Source of the DNA: Glandiceps talaboti | Lineage: Eukaryota > Hemichordata > Enteropneusta > Spengelidae | NCBI RefSeq assembly: GCF_964340395.1 | Contig: NC_135567.1 | Coordinates: 5,771,899 to 5,835,898 of the forward strand | Length of the DNA stretch: 64,000 nt | Direction: 5' to 3' | Shown here: positions 49,003 to 59,060 of the stretch, piece by piece | How positions within the stretch are numbered: the stretch's first letter is position 1 | How the letters are laid out: the number at the start of each line of letters is the position of its first letter | Notes under the pieces: generated by a model | Databases searched by the model: none | What the model was told of the DNA's origin: nothing | What the model saw: the letters and a program-made list of their open reading frames with translations, nothing else | Position numbers and translations under genes: made by a program

Positions 49003-49735
49003 TGGCAATGGCATTGTAGGACAACTGTTCAATTGATTCAATATTTGCATCCATTTTTTGAATGTTTATTTATTTGTCTATTAATCCCTTGTTATTTTTC
49101 AGTGATCATTTGGCTGTTGTCATGGGTACGGTATAGTTGCTATGCACATTTACATACATTTTTGAATGTTTTTCAATTGTCTATTAATACATTATCTTTG
49201 CAATATACTGGATTGTTTGGTTGTTGCTATGGGTGTGGTCCTGTTGCTCGGTACATTTACATACATTTGTTGAATGTTTATCCAAATGTCTATATATCAC
49301 TTTTGTTATCTTTGCAATATGCATGATCATTTGGCTGTTGCTATGGGCATGGTCTTGTTGCTAGGTTCATTTGCATACTTTTTTAAAAATGTTGTTCACT
49401 TGTCTAAAAATCCCTGTTGTCATCTTTGTGAAATACACCACCGTTTGGCTGTTGCCATGGGTGTGGTCATGGTTGCTAAGGAGATTTGCATACATTCTTT
49501 GAATGCTTACTCATTTGCCTACCTGGTGATGTTGTTATTTGACCAAAACACACTTCCATTTGGTTGTTGCTGTGTCATTGTTGCAAGGGCAAAAATGTTT
49601 TACAGAACATCTGCAGAATAACAATGTTAAGAACATTCCCACCAAATTTCAGGCCAAGCTGCCCTGTAGTAACTTTTTTGACCAAAAATCATGATTTTGA
49701 CCCAAAACTGGCACTAAGTCGGCTAAATTGCATCA
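49003..49735 (+). mobile_element. family I TIR element, right end lost
   Basis: Left GGCAATGGCATTGTAGGACA then ACTG. Four repeats of a ~130-bp unit follow, with TTGGCTGTTGCTATGGGCAT and GGTACATTTACATACATTT, then TCCCACCAAATTTCAGGCC. The (AC)n tract and GTTGTGCTA end are absent. Confidence 0.75.
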
Positions 49736-50034
49736 TATCCCAAAACAAATTGACGCGCCTATGTAAGTAATAGTTCATTATCCATTTAATAAGTTTGAAA
49801 GAAATCTATCAATGAATGTCCAAGATATGACTCTGGACACATGCACACACACATGCACAGATGGACGGACAAAGCCCATTCTATAAACCCCCATCCAAAA
49901 CTACATCTGGTGGGGGTCTGAAAAGTGACATCCTCTTCTAATACACCTTTACGGAAAGGTACCCAAATGTTACTCAAAATGAGGCTAAATGGGGCTGGAC
50001 TATTATGTTGCGTTGGTAGCAGACATGTTCAGCA

Positions 50035-50207
50035 ATGGCGGCAGTGAATGTACCTGTGTTCTCTTGCTCTCAACAGTGTTGGTCTTACTCTGTCCGGGTT
50101 CTGATCTCGGCAAGAGAGATAAAAAACATTGAGGGTGCCAGAGCTTTCGTTTTGGCTGAAATGCGGAACGCTACCAGTATCTGGTACAAAAAAATTTTGG
50201 TTGATCG
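50035..50207 (+). CDS. candidate first coding exon, unrecognised
   Basis: The ATG sits in a good context (AGCAATGGCGGC) about 40 bp inside the left inverted repeat. It stays open for 57 codons plus two bases up to a donor-like CG then GTAGGT; an in-frame TAG follows in the intron. The product begins MAAVNVPVFSCSQQCWSY and includes EGARAFVLAEMRNATSIW. It has a CxxxC pair and a helix-rich end. I recognise no family. Confidence 0.4.
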
Positions 50208-50877
50208 GTAGGTTTGATTTGTCACATTTTATTGTCTGCTGAGGTCTCTTACTTCATGCTTGTGTGACACGGTGCTAGTCTCACAATATAGTCTAGAGCT
50301 CAGCAAAAATATCGACCTGTTCACACGACATAGGGACGGATCATCTGTACAAGGCATCGGTAGAGCTAGCTTTGCCATCATTCTAGCATAAAACTAATAT
50401 TGCATGAAATTACTTTGAGTGTGGCCGGGTGTCCGGAAACAGTACATTGTTTGTATGATGCTACATTGTTTTTAGAATGTATATAACTATAAGCAAATAC
50501 AATGGTTCCTACAGGTCAAGCAGTGGCTGATGTTGTGCTATATATTAAAGAACAGTATTGTGTATTATATTATAGCATTACCAATTCCAGTGAATTTTGT
50601 GACGTCATCGCTGTACATTATTACTGATAATGTACTCCGTTATTGGGCATCGCGGCCCCGGAACGAGCATAACAATACAAGCTTATTTGTTCTGTTTCTT
50701 CATACGACTAGGTATTTTTTCGAAATGTATGTTGTTACTTATGATTGTCATTGCCACTGTTTAAAAATACAACGCATTCATGAAACAAATTTGTGTTCAC
50801 AGCTGTTCATTGAAGTGTATATGTGTGTGTACGTGTACGTACGTGTGTCGCTATGATTAGTATTCAGCTTCCGGGCC

Positions 50878-50950
50878 GAACATGGCAGACGATGTTCAGC
50901 GCTGTGTACGTTGTTTTGCGTTTCTCGGTCTACAAATTCACTGGAATTGG
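50878..50950 (+). other. second promoter/start-like segment
   Basis: CTTCCGGGCCG (ETS-type motif) is followed by ATGGCAGACGATGTTCAG; the frame reads MADDVQRCVRCFAFLGLQIH with a CxxC, then runs into the foldback element. It has CpG and GC character unlike its flanks. It may be an alternative 5' exon of the same unit. Confidence 0.3.
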
Positions 50951-50967
50951 CAAAACTATAAAATAAT

Positions 50968-51109
50968 AACAATAATGTACACCCTCCCAGTCCATAATGG
51001 ACTCAAGCAAACTTTGCACTCCATAATGGGCTCGGCTGTCGCCTCGCCCATTATGTCGTTCAAAGTTTGCTTTCGTCCATTATGGGCTGGGAGGGCGTAC
51101 ATTATTGTT
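50968..51109. mobile_element. 142-bp foldback element (near-perfect palindrome)
   Basis: The whole element is two ~68-72 bp arms. The left has AACAATAATGTACACCCTCC, AGTCCATAATGGAC, AGCAAACTTTG and CCATAATGGGC. The right repeats these inverted, with only a few mismatches, around a ~10-bp centre. Outer ends are AACAATAATGTAC and GTACATTATTGTT. This is typical of a foldback MITE. Confidence 0.85.
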
Positions 51110-51515
51110 TAAATAACATTTCTTGATGATTTCTGACTCCTGTACGTGCTACAATTGTTGTACATTATTACATTGTGTAGAAATGGATTTCTTGTCATCA
51201 GCTGATATCCATAAAAAAGTGTTGTCTGTGAAAACGCAAATATATATATGGAAATGTAGCACTATCAAACTTTAAACAGATGAAAGGTGTATTATATGTG
51301 TAATGTTAATACAGTGCTGATGTTCAGATGGATGTATTCATGTCTGTTTGTCCTTGAGGTGTTCTGTGTGACTGTCAGTACTATTTTAAAGATTTTTTGA
51401 TAAATCATCTAAAACAATTATCTTCTAAAACCAATGTTTTTGAAAAAAAATATTTAATATCTTGTACATTCTTCATGTCCTTCAAGGGTAAATAATTATA
51501 CGGAGTAACTAAAAG

Positions 51516-51737
51516 TCAAAGTGTTTGACCCAGATGTGAATAAATCATATTATACCATTAAAAAATTAAAAGTACTGAAGTCATCAACATCGTTCAAGCT
51601 CCCTGAAAGATATCAACTTCTGTCCAAGACACCATCAGATAACAAATTTACCAGAGAGTTGATAAAGTTGCCATTCCTGACATCTTGAGATATAGATGAT
51701 GCTTTAGAACTGTACCGCAAATTCTCAAATAAAATTG
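51516..51737 (+). pseudogene. exon-like coding segment with one stop, unrecognised
   Basis: The text reads VKVFDPDVNKSYYTIKKLKV, then LKSSTSFKLPERYQLLSK and LIKLPFLTS, a TGA, then DIDDALELYRKFSNKIE up to a strong donor GAG, then GTGAGC. The residue texture is convincingly protein-like. The acceptor side is unclear, because a TAA lies just upstream in this frame and the nearest AGs are weak. It lies within the inverted-repeat-bounded unit and may belong with the exon at 50,035. Confidence 0.4.
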
Positions 51738-52410
51738 AGGTGAGCAGCCACATTATGTAAAGTAGACATTATTTTTTTCTTGTCAATGTCATGATATATT
51801 ATTAAACTTGAATTATGTGTAATAATTAAACTTCACAGATCTATGACATGTCCCTCATTTTGGAAAATATGTTGTTGTTTGTTTGTTTGTTAAGTACCAA
51901 CAGTATATACTAGGCCACATACAATATGTCACTTGTTTGTGTAGTGTACATAATTATAGTACAAATTAAATGTACATGTGAATATGATGTTTGGCTATTT
52001 TCCTTGATTAAGGAAGACAGGACTGAGTAGTCCTTTGACACTTCACATTTTAATTCAGTACAAGCAATAATACACCTTGTACTTGGATACTTATCCTTAA
52101 ATACTATAGGCATGTTCTTATCAACTAAGTCTCTACTAGGCCAGATAGGAAGTTCAGAAAATTGTAAATAAATGAAAACTGATGCCATAACACATCTGGA
52201 CACTTGTCTGCTTGATTTGTATAACAAGCTGCAGCACAATACCACATTCCCATGCTTGTATATAATTCACTATCGATAAGTTTGTAAACGATACACTGGT
52301 TGCTAATGTAAACAAAACAAATTGTGTTCAAATGGTGGCACATCTCTGAACTTTACCCCCTTTAGCCTCGTTCTGATTAACATCTGGGTACCTTTCCGTA
52401 GAGGTGTATT

Positions 52411-53149
52411 CCGCTGACCCCCCTGTAATTACTGAAGGCTTCCTAATTTAACTTGCATCATAATTGGGTTTGACTCCATAATTTTCATTTCTATTAGTTT
52501 TGCTTTTTAAAACTATATACAATGGAGTCTAGTTATACTGAAACATAGTATTCTGGTTTGACAAAAATCCTATTCACATCTCACTGTCAGTCACAACAAA
52601 ATTCCTACCAACATTACTACCTGAGGTACATTTCTTTCTATCAGATATTGATATTGAATTTCATCATAACAGGAGGTACCGGGTATACATGATGGATGTG
52701 ACTTATTTCAAAAGTAAGAGGTAACAATTAAACGCAGCTTATTCCTCATTTTTTGAAAAACACCCCCCCCCCCGTCTAGTTTAGCATTTCTTTCAGTGAC
52801 TCCTCTCATTCCTCATAATGACTCCTCCCTAATAAGGTATAGTGAAAAGACTATCATTCATATTCACTCATGAATAGTTAAATTAGTTTACTCAGAAAAC
52901 ATAGTGGACCAGGTCCTTCGAACAAGACTTATAAAGTTATGTATCTTGATCAGAACTTTAACCTGGTGTATCTCTGAAACTAAATGTCATGCAGGTTATG
53001 TAAATGGTTCCCTAGCAACCAAACTTTATGGAAATGGTTGTATCTTCTAGAGTTGTGTTCCCCTTTAATATAAATTGGCAGTACACCCCTAAGCCATATG
53101 TATGTATAAAATGTACATCATGTGTATTCATAAGTAATGTCCCCATCAA
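52411..53149. other. non-coding
   Basis: One C run near 52,765. The part from 52,950 on loosely resembles family I text (AACCTGGTGTATCTCTGAAA). No gene. Confidence 0.45.
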
Positions 53150-53222
53150 ATACGTCAGACGGCCACTCACACACATTTCACCATGCCCATATCCCTACTG
53201 AACCTAGTTCAGTTGTGCTAAA
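53150..53222 (+). mobile_element. family I right-end fragment
   Basis: CACACACATTTCACCATGCC then CATATCCCTACTGAACC and the terminal CAGTTGTGCTA. Confidence 0.65.
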
Positions 53223-54149
53223 AATGGTGACTCTCATATATACTGACAGTTGTGCATCAGTACATCCAGTAATGGTTGACAGCAAGTCACATGCAGGTCT
53301 CCCATGTATGCATTTCCCATCAGACTCAAATGCCAAAATGCACATGTACATGGAGAGATTTTCTCACAAAGTGCAACATGGGAAAACGAGTCTAAACAAT
53401 TATTAAGTCAGTGTACTGTGACCAAACTATGACCCACCTACACATCTTAGACATCTCAGATAGAATTTAACTTTGACAAAGATTCCTTTAACTTCCTGAA
53501 GGGTGATTGACTGTACTTGTCAAATACACTAAATGATTTGATCTTACTACAGCATTGAACCATTCACTGCATGTACAAGTTTCGCAGCCGATTACTTCTG
53601 GTTAAACATTCCTGACAAAACCTCTTCCAAATTACATGGTTTAGCATTAGGTGTACAAACTATATGAAGGGTTAACTCACTATTTATCATGGAGCATTTC
53701 TTGTAGCACTTTATGTTTTCTATAATATGGGCATGACCATTTTGATACGGAGGGTATAAGTGACTATGATATTGATGGGGATGGTACAAGTGACCATTTT
53801 GATGGGGAGGGTACAGAATGCTGACATTACACTATGACAAGGATTGCTTTCTATTTAATGTCTACTATTCCTCATAGCACAGATGCATAAATGTGGATAT
53901 CAAAAAGATGGTCAATTTGATGAGGGGGGGGGGGTTAATATTAACAATGTGAAGCTCCGAGGACTGTGAGAGAGTCTATGTCATTGGCTGTTGCAAGTGC
54001 TCCATGTACATTCATGGAATGTAATAAACTCGTAAATCTAAATTGGACACTGACATAAATGTCAACAATGGTCTACCCTTTTCATAGATACAAGATTTCA
54101 AACATTATTTGTATTTTCTGCATAAAGCTTATGGAATGTTCTAAATTAT
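53223..54149. other. non-coding
   Basis: Short degenerate tandem segment near 53,740-53,830 (GACCATTTTGAT / GGGGAGGGTACA variants) and a G run near 53,925. No gene. Confidence 0.5.
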
Positions 54150-54395
54150 TTTCATCTGATTTGATATTTGTACAGGATAAAATCATTACTTATGCAAATT
54201 AGCATTAATCATGCAAGCCACTCCCACCAAAAGCTATTCAGCTCTAAGTTGCAGCCTGAAAATGCAACACAGTAAATTGCAAAACATTTGCTTCACTACC
54301 TTTTGAGATATCAGTGGAACAAAATTTCTGCACATACACACAGACATACAGCAAGACAGTTGCATGATATCAGCTCCCATACAGGAGCTAAAAAC
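54150..54395 (+). mobile_element. short retroposon-like repeat with terminal hairpin
   Basis: Ends with AGCTCC, a short loop, GGAGCT and the shared AAAAAC tail, preceded by (CACA)-rich text and CAGACATACAGCAAGACAG. It is the same terminal pattern as the repeat ending at 33,150. Confidence 0.45.
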
Positions 54396-55447
54396 AACTT
54401 GTCCATTCCATTACCACCATGGCAATTTAAAATGCTCCACCCAAGAAACGGCATGGGGATACACACATACCTACACAAGCGTATTATTTCACAGAAGTGA
54501 GATAATTATGGCCATATATGCCTTTAAATCATTCATACCTCTATATAGTTATTGACATTTTTGTATCACCTGACTTGTGAAAGGGGACTATCATTCCCAG
54601 ACCCCCCCCCCCTTCATAGTTTCATATAATAAATTTTCAAATTAAGTGGTACATCATGAATAATACCTATAGTTCAGAAGTTTGTATTTCAACAATGTGT
54701 GTAAGACCCAAAATCTATGGTCTTACCCAAAATCTATGGTCTTGCCCAAATGGGAGGTATTCAGTTTAAATCTGGTTAACTCAATACTTTCATTTACGTG
54801 TTAATTATAATGGTACATGTATATATTCAAACTGTGTCATAAATTGAAATATGAAAACAAATACACATATTTAATATGCATCTTGGTGAGAAATTTTTTT
54901 CGGATGAATGATAGTCAATAAACTATTCTGCGACACATGATTTTTACTTCTTCCAATTGAATTGGTCAGTTCAGGATGTTATGATATGTACAAATTTCAA
55001 CAAAATGATTATACCTAATGATTACTATTAGAATGGATAAATCAGTACTGAATATTACAATGTACTTGTTTACTGAAATTGTGTGTCGTCTTGACCATGA
55101 ATCATACTAATGTCTAACTTCTAGACATCATAGAATGGATTTATTATTGAGAAGAGTTTAGTTTTCTTTAGTTTAGTTTAGTTTAGTTTAGTAAAATAAC
55201 AAGATCGACAGTACAGATATACAAATAAAAACTGGTACAAATTGTCGAATTACTTGGATAATCCACAAAATTACAGACTTGTTTCCAGTGGGGTCCATAA
55301 GAGTGCCGTCATTATTTAAGGCAGGGGGTGGGGGTGGGGAGGGGGTGTCATATGATTTTGAAAATCCAAAACTTGAGTTACCCCCCCCCCCCAAGTGTCT
55401 ATGTTTACTTCAATTCAATGTTAACAGCACCTGTAACTTTTTTTCAG
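54396..55447. other. non-coding with simple repeats
   Basis: Contains a duplicated CCCAAAATCTATGGTCTTA near 54,710, five TTTAG units near 55,160-55,190, C runs near 54,605 and 55,382, and a G-rich patch at 55,323. It ends in a splice-acceptor-like CTTTTTTTCAG. Confidence 0.5.
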
Positions 55448-55800
55448 CTGTTCAGTTTTTAGCAGGTGGCATCAAAAAATAGTAATTATAATAATGAAGC
55501 CTTCCAATGCTGCCATAAATGTCTTATCAATGTCAAGGACATATAAAGAAGTCAAAGCACTCTCATATCAACAGTTTCTTCAATGTTGTAAAAAAGCAAT
55601 GTTAGTACTAAAAGTGTGGGAAGAGATTGGAGAAATGCTTTTATGTAATGGGATTAGAATATCAGCTATTAGTAATTCAAGTGAGCAGTGGAAAAAGCCT
55701 AAAGTAGAAGATCACTGCTTAGACAAAGCAGAGATAGATAAATTTGAACGGTTGACTCCAGCATATGTAAATACACTGGATGGATGGACAACAGCATTAA
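55448..55800 (+). CDS. candidate internal exon, unrecognised
   Basis: It follows the acceptor CTTTTTTTCAG and is open for about 117 codons: VSM-type text SVFSRWHQKIVI, then MKPSNAAINVLSMSRTYKE and LQCCKKAMLVLKVWEEIG, then EIDKFERLTPAYVNTLDGW. It runs into a (TG)n tract without a clear donor. The opening phase (one base before the first codon) fits exons that end with two spare bases, such as those at 47,872 and 50,035. It may be an upstream exon of the SWIM-YqaJ locus 1.6 kb away, but I see no family motif. Confidence 0.35.
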
Positions 55801-55806
55801 GGATAT

Positions 55807-55808
<2 letters not shown>

Positions 55809-55870
<62 letters not shown>
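55809..55870. repeat. (TG)n microsatellite
   Basis: About 31 TG units in a row. Confidence 0.95.
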
Positions 55871-55871
<1 letters not shown>

Positions 55872-56527
55872 GGATGGGAAACATAATAAAACCTCTGAAT
55901 ATATGAATGTATAGAATATGAAGCTAAAGTTGTATATAATTTCCTCAAAACTACAAATGAATCACACACCAACAAAAAGTTTTTAAACAACATATTAAAT
56001 TTCCAGTTGCCAATGTAAATCATTAGTGACAGAATTAAAGGGGAGCAAATCTGAAGGCAATACAAGTTTCTGGAGAGTCTTTATATAGTTTTATATCACC
56101 TACCAAATTTTGGGTTTTCAGAGAAACAGCAAGTTTGAGGTTTGCTATTTGAATGGCTTCTTTTCTTATGAGTCATAGCCAGGGTATCTAGCATATTTAG
56201 ATATTCATTAGATGCACATTGAACATTCTTGACCATTGAAATGAAGGAAACAGAAACTTATTTCAAAAATGAATTTAATGAATATTTAAATCTGCTGACT
56301 ACCAATAAGCAAATGCCCAATAAAAAAATGAAACCCAGCAAAAGCAAAGCCTCACTTTCTGTTTCACTGAAATTATGCATTATATAGGTTGTGTAAAACC
56401 AAATTATCATTCTCCAGAATATTTAACCAATGTAAATACCTGTATTTTTTTTAGTTGTGTCCCCTCTTCAGCTGATGACGTTTTGTTGATTTATGATCAT
56501 AATGTGTATTAGATTAGATATTATGTT
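55871..56527. other. non-coding
   Basis: No gene or recognisable repeat end. Confidence 0.5.
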
Positions 56528-56559
56528 TAGCACAACTGAACTTAGGTCTGTCTATCTGG

Positions 56560-56616
<57 letters not shown>

Positions 56617-57161
56617 CAACTTAAAGTAAAAAACTGCTGGACTGATTACCATATTTGGTGGGTGTATTACCATGGGTGTCTAGTTGGGAAATTGTTCAAA
56701 TCAAAATGATGTTACCACCGGTGTATGGTCAAAAAACTTATATCTCAAAAAGTATTTGGTCAGTGAGACTGACACTTGGTGAGATGTTTCTAGAAGTGTT
56801 ATTCTGCAGATTTTCTTCAAAATATTGTGACACAATTGACCCTAGAAACCATGACCACGCCCTTAGTAACAACCAAATGGCAGTATATGTTGGTCAAATA
56901 ACAACATCATCTTTAGTCAAATAACAACATCATTTGGTAAGCAAGTGTTTAAGCATCCGAAAAATGTATGCAAATATGTCTAACAATATGACCATGCCCA
57001 TGGTAACAGCCAAATGATTGCCTATATTGCAAAGATAACAACAGGGTTGGATAGGCAAGTTGATAATCATTCAGCAAATAAACAACTATACCTAGTATGT
57101 ATCAGTGTAACATTTGTAAAAAAAAAACTGTACAGTTGTGCTACAATGCCATTGGCACTAT
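56528..57161 (-). mobile_element. family I TIR element, reverse orientation
   Basis: Starts TAGCACAACTGAAC and ends CTGTACAGTTGTGCTACAAT then GCCATTGGCAC. It includes a (GT)n tract of about 24 units, AACAACTTAAAGTAAAAAAC and ATATCTCAAAAAGTATTTGG. It lies between the unrecognised exon-like segment and the SWIM-YqaJ text, so it would be intronic if these form one gene. Confidence 0.8.
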
Positions 57162-57370
57162 TATTATGTATGTGATTTATATTAATGAGATCCTGTATTG
57201 CCTACTGTATTTGCTACAATCCTAAAGCTATTAGACTACATTGACTACTTACTAAAAATAATTTCAAATTATGTACATATACCGTGTAAGACCTAATACA
57301 ATGTCAGTAAGTCATTTACTAAATTTGGTTATGATAGAAAACTGATTCCTCAATAACATGTTTTTTGCAG

Positions 57371-57480
57371 AAGAGGTCAAGCATGTCCCCACATTGGTGC
57401 TTTGCTGTTTTTGCTAGCTGAGATTATTGCTAGTGGACATGAGACTCTTCCAGATGATGCCTCCTGCACAGATGTTTTGT
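57371..57480 (+). pseudogene. SWIM zinc-finger exon, C-terminal half
   Basis: After the acceptor GTTTTTTGCAG the text reads RGQACPHIGALLFLLAEIIA then SGHETLPDDASCTDVLC. This is the second half of a SWIM domain: C-x-H with the hydrophobic ALLFLL helix, followed by the family's P-D-D-x-(S/T)-C-T-(D/E) extension. The first C-x-C pair must lie in an upstream exon, which I did not find. One extra C at the end of the segment (TTGTGCCCAGTGG) breaks the frame; without it the text continues QWSLPQN. In animals this SWIM plus YqaJ order is common in large families of uncharacterised proteins. Confidence 0.75.
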
Positions 57481-58650
57481 GCCCAGTGGTCATTACCCCA
57501 AAACAGCACATGTAACACCTAAAACCATGTGGGATGTGGAGATAAAGAAATTCTCTGTCAACAGAACATCAAATACAAAGGACTATGCACCACAAGTTGC
57601 TCCACAATTGAAGCCTGAAGAAAATTATCAGCGAGTGCTTAAACTGGTATATGATGTTCAAAATGCAAACAATCAGCAATGCCACCTGTTGTGAAAATAG
57701 TAGATGTTAATCATTTTCATGTTGACCATTTACATTTACCAGAACCCACTATTGTGACAGACATGCCAGAACATTGTCATGAGTTTGACGTCCCATTTTG
57801 TTACGAGGAATCAATTGTGGCCTATCCATTACCAGTCTACAAGCGTCCTCATCAGAATGGTTTGATCAGAGAAAAGGAACAATTACAGGAAGTAAAGTAT
57901 ACAGAATCATGTCCTACTTGAAAAATCATAAAACAGATCCAAACAAGATAGTGAAAGACATTATCCAATATGAATTAGATTCAAATCTGAACACTAGTAT
58001 TCCATCATTAGCCTAGGGAATAAAAAATGAAGACAAAGCTGTCAAACAGTATATCAGTGATCTAAGTACAAAATACAAGGATGTAAAGTTTACCAGACCA
58101 GGTTTACTTATTTATTATACCAAGTTTACTTGTTCATTATACCAGGTTTACTTGTTTATCATACCAGGTTTACGTACTTGTTCATTATACCAGGTTTACT
58201 TGTTTATCATACCAGGTTTACATACTTGTTCATTATACCAGGTTTACTTGTTCATGATACATACCCATATATTAGAGTTAGTCTTGATAGGATTATTATC
58301 TGCTCATGTCATGGCAAAAAGCTAGTGGAAGTGAAATGTTCCTATTTTTATCGTAATCAGTACTTGATGGATATTGTGAAACAAGGTAAACTTGACTATG
58401 TCCATGTGGTTGACAATGAAATCTTTGTAAAGAAAGGGCAGTCTAGGGGCTATTTTAAGCAAATAACTCTTCAGTTAGCACTGTCAAAGGTAACTAGACC
58501 TGAAATGCTTGTCTGGTCAAAAGTGGGATACATTGTTATTCCAGTTCAATTTGATGAAGTGTACTGAGAGAACTCAGTACTTCCTGCAATAAATACATTT
58601 TTTGCCGATTACATTGTTCCAGAAATTCTGACTGAAAGAGTCAAATTGGG
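57481..58650 (+). pseudogene. YqaJ-type (lambda exonuclease-like) nuclease, broken
   Basis: Continues from the SWIM segment through at least three more frame changes. KTMWDVEIKKFSV and PPVVKIVDVNHFHV form the linker. SSSEWFDQRKGTITGSKVYR is the family's W-x-x-x-R-x-x-x-I-T-x-S-(K/R) start. A TAG replaces the conserved Trp before GIKNEDKAVKQYIS. HPYIRVSLD-type text (DTYPYIRVSLDRIIIC) and LVEVKCSYFYR supply the catalytic Asp and E-x-K of the PD-(D/E)xK fold. GYFKQITLQLAL is the family's Y-x-x-Q-x-x-x-Q helix. A TGA replaces another conserved Trp before ENSVLPAINTFFADYIVPEI. The true end is the TGA near 58,652. Seven copies of a 22-bp repeat sit between TRPGL and the Asp motif. Function in intact relatives: probably a 5'-3' exonuclease; here dead. 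Confidence 0.78.
58097..58258. repeat. 22-bp tandem repeat, 7 units, inside the YqaJ gene
   Basis: Unit ACCAGGTTTACTTGTTCATT plus AT; five units of 22 bp and two of 26 bp (extra ACGT or ACAT after TTTAC), 162 bp in all. The seed ACCAGGTTTA is the gene's own text for T-R-P-G-L. Unit lengths are not multiples of three, so the expansion also changes frame. Confidence 0.95.
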
Positions 58651-58652
58651 AT

Positions 58653-59060
58653 GAAAGTGATGGTAAGGGGTAGACCATTCGATATCCTGGGGGGGGGGCG
58701 TGGAAGATTTGTGGAGAGTCATTATTTTTTTCCCACCTGCTTGCCTGAGAATTATTTTTTTTCTCCTTCGCCTATGCTGGCAACTTTTTTTTTCTTTGCT
58801 TCTTTGAGATATCCTGATTTTTGTTGACGTCAATGTTGAACACCTACATTTGTTGCCACAATTTTCTGTTTGGTTTTCGCACAAGGTAATACAGAGAGTA
58901 AAAAGATGCTGTTCTATCACACACAGATTATATTTAGAAAACTACATATTTCATACATGTTTGATTTTCAATTAGATAAACATAATTTTTATGCCATGGT
59001 ATGATGGCACACTGAAAATACAAATTGGAAACTTGACTGGTGAGCTCAGACATTCAGATA
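58653..59060. other. non-coding
   Basis: Has a G run at 58,690 and T-rich text. No feature. Confidence 0.5.

Larger units (their letters stand above)
49940..52410. mobile_element. candidate 2.47 kb DNA transposon bounded by ~57-bp inverted repeats
   Basis: The left arm begins AATACACCTTTACGGAAAGG and ends near GAGGCTAAATGGGG. The right arm, read inward on the minus strand, begins AATACACCTCTACGGAAAGG and ends near GAGGCTAAAGGGGG. Between them the arms share TACCCA-ATGTTA-TCA-AA, for roughly 80% identity over 55-58 bp. The interior holds two exon-like segments and a foldback element. No known transposase is recognised and no target-site duplication is obvious. Alternatively these are two unrelated inverted copies of a short repeat. 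Confidence 0.5.

Noticed and set aside
55155-55191. Telomere-like TTTAG repeats.
   Set aside because: Only about five pentamer units, not the TTAGGG type, in the middle of unique sequence.
55699-56065. Minus-strand ORFs with poly-(His-Thr).
   Set aside because: They are translations of the (TG)n microsatellite.
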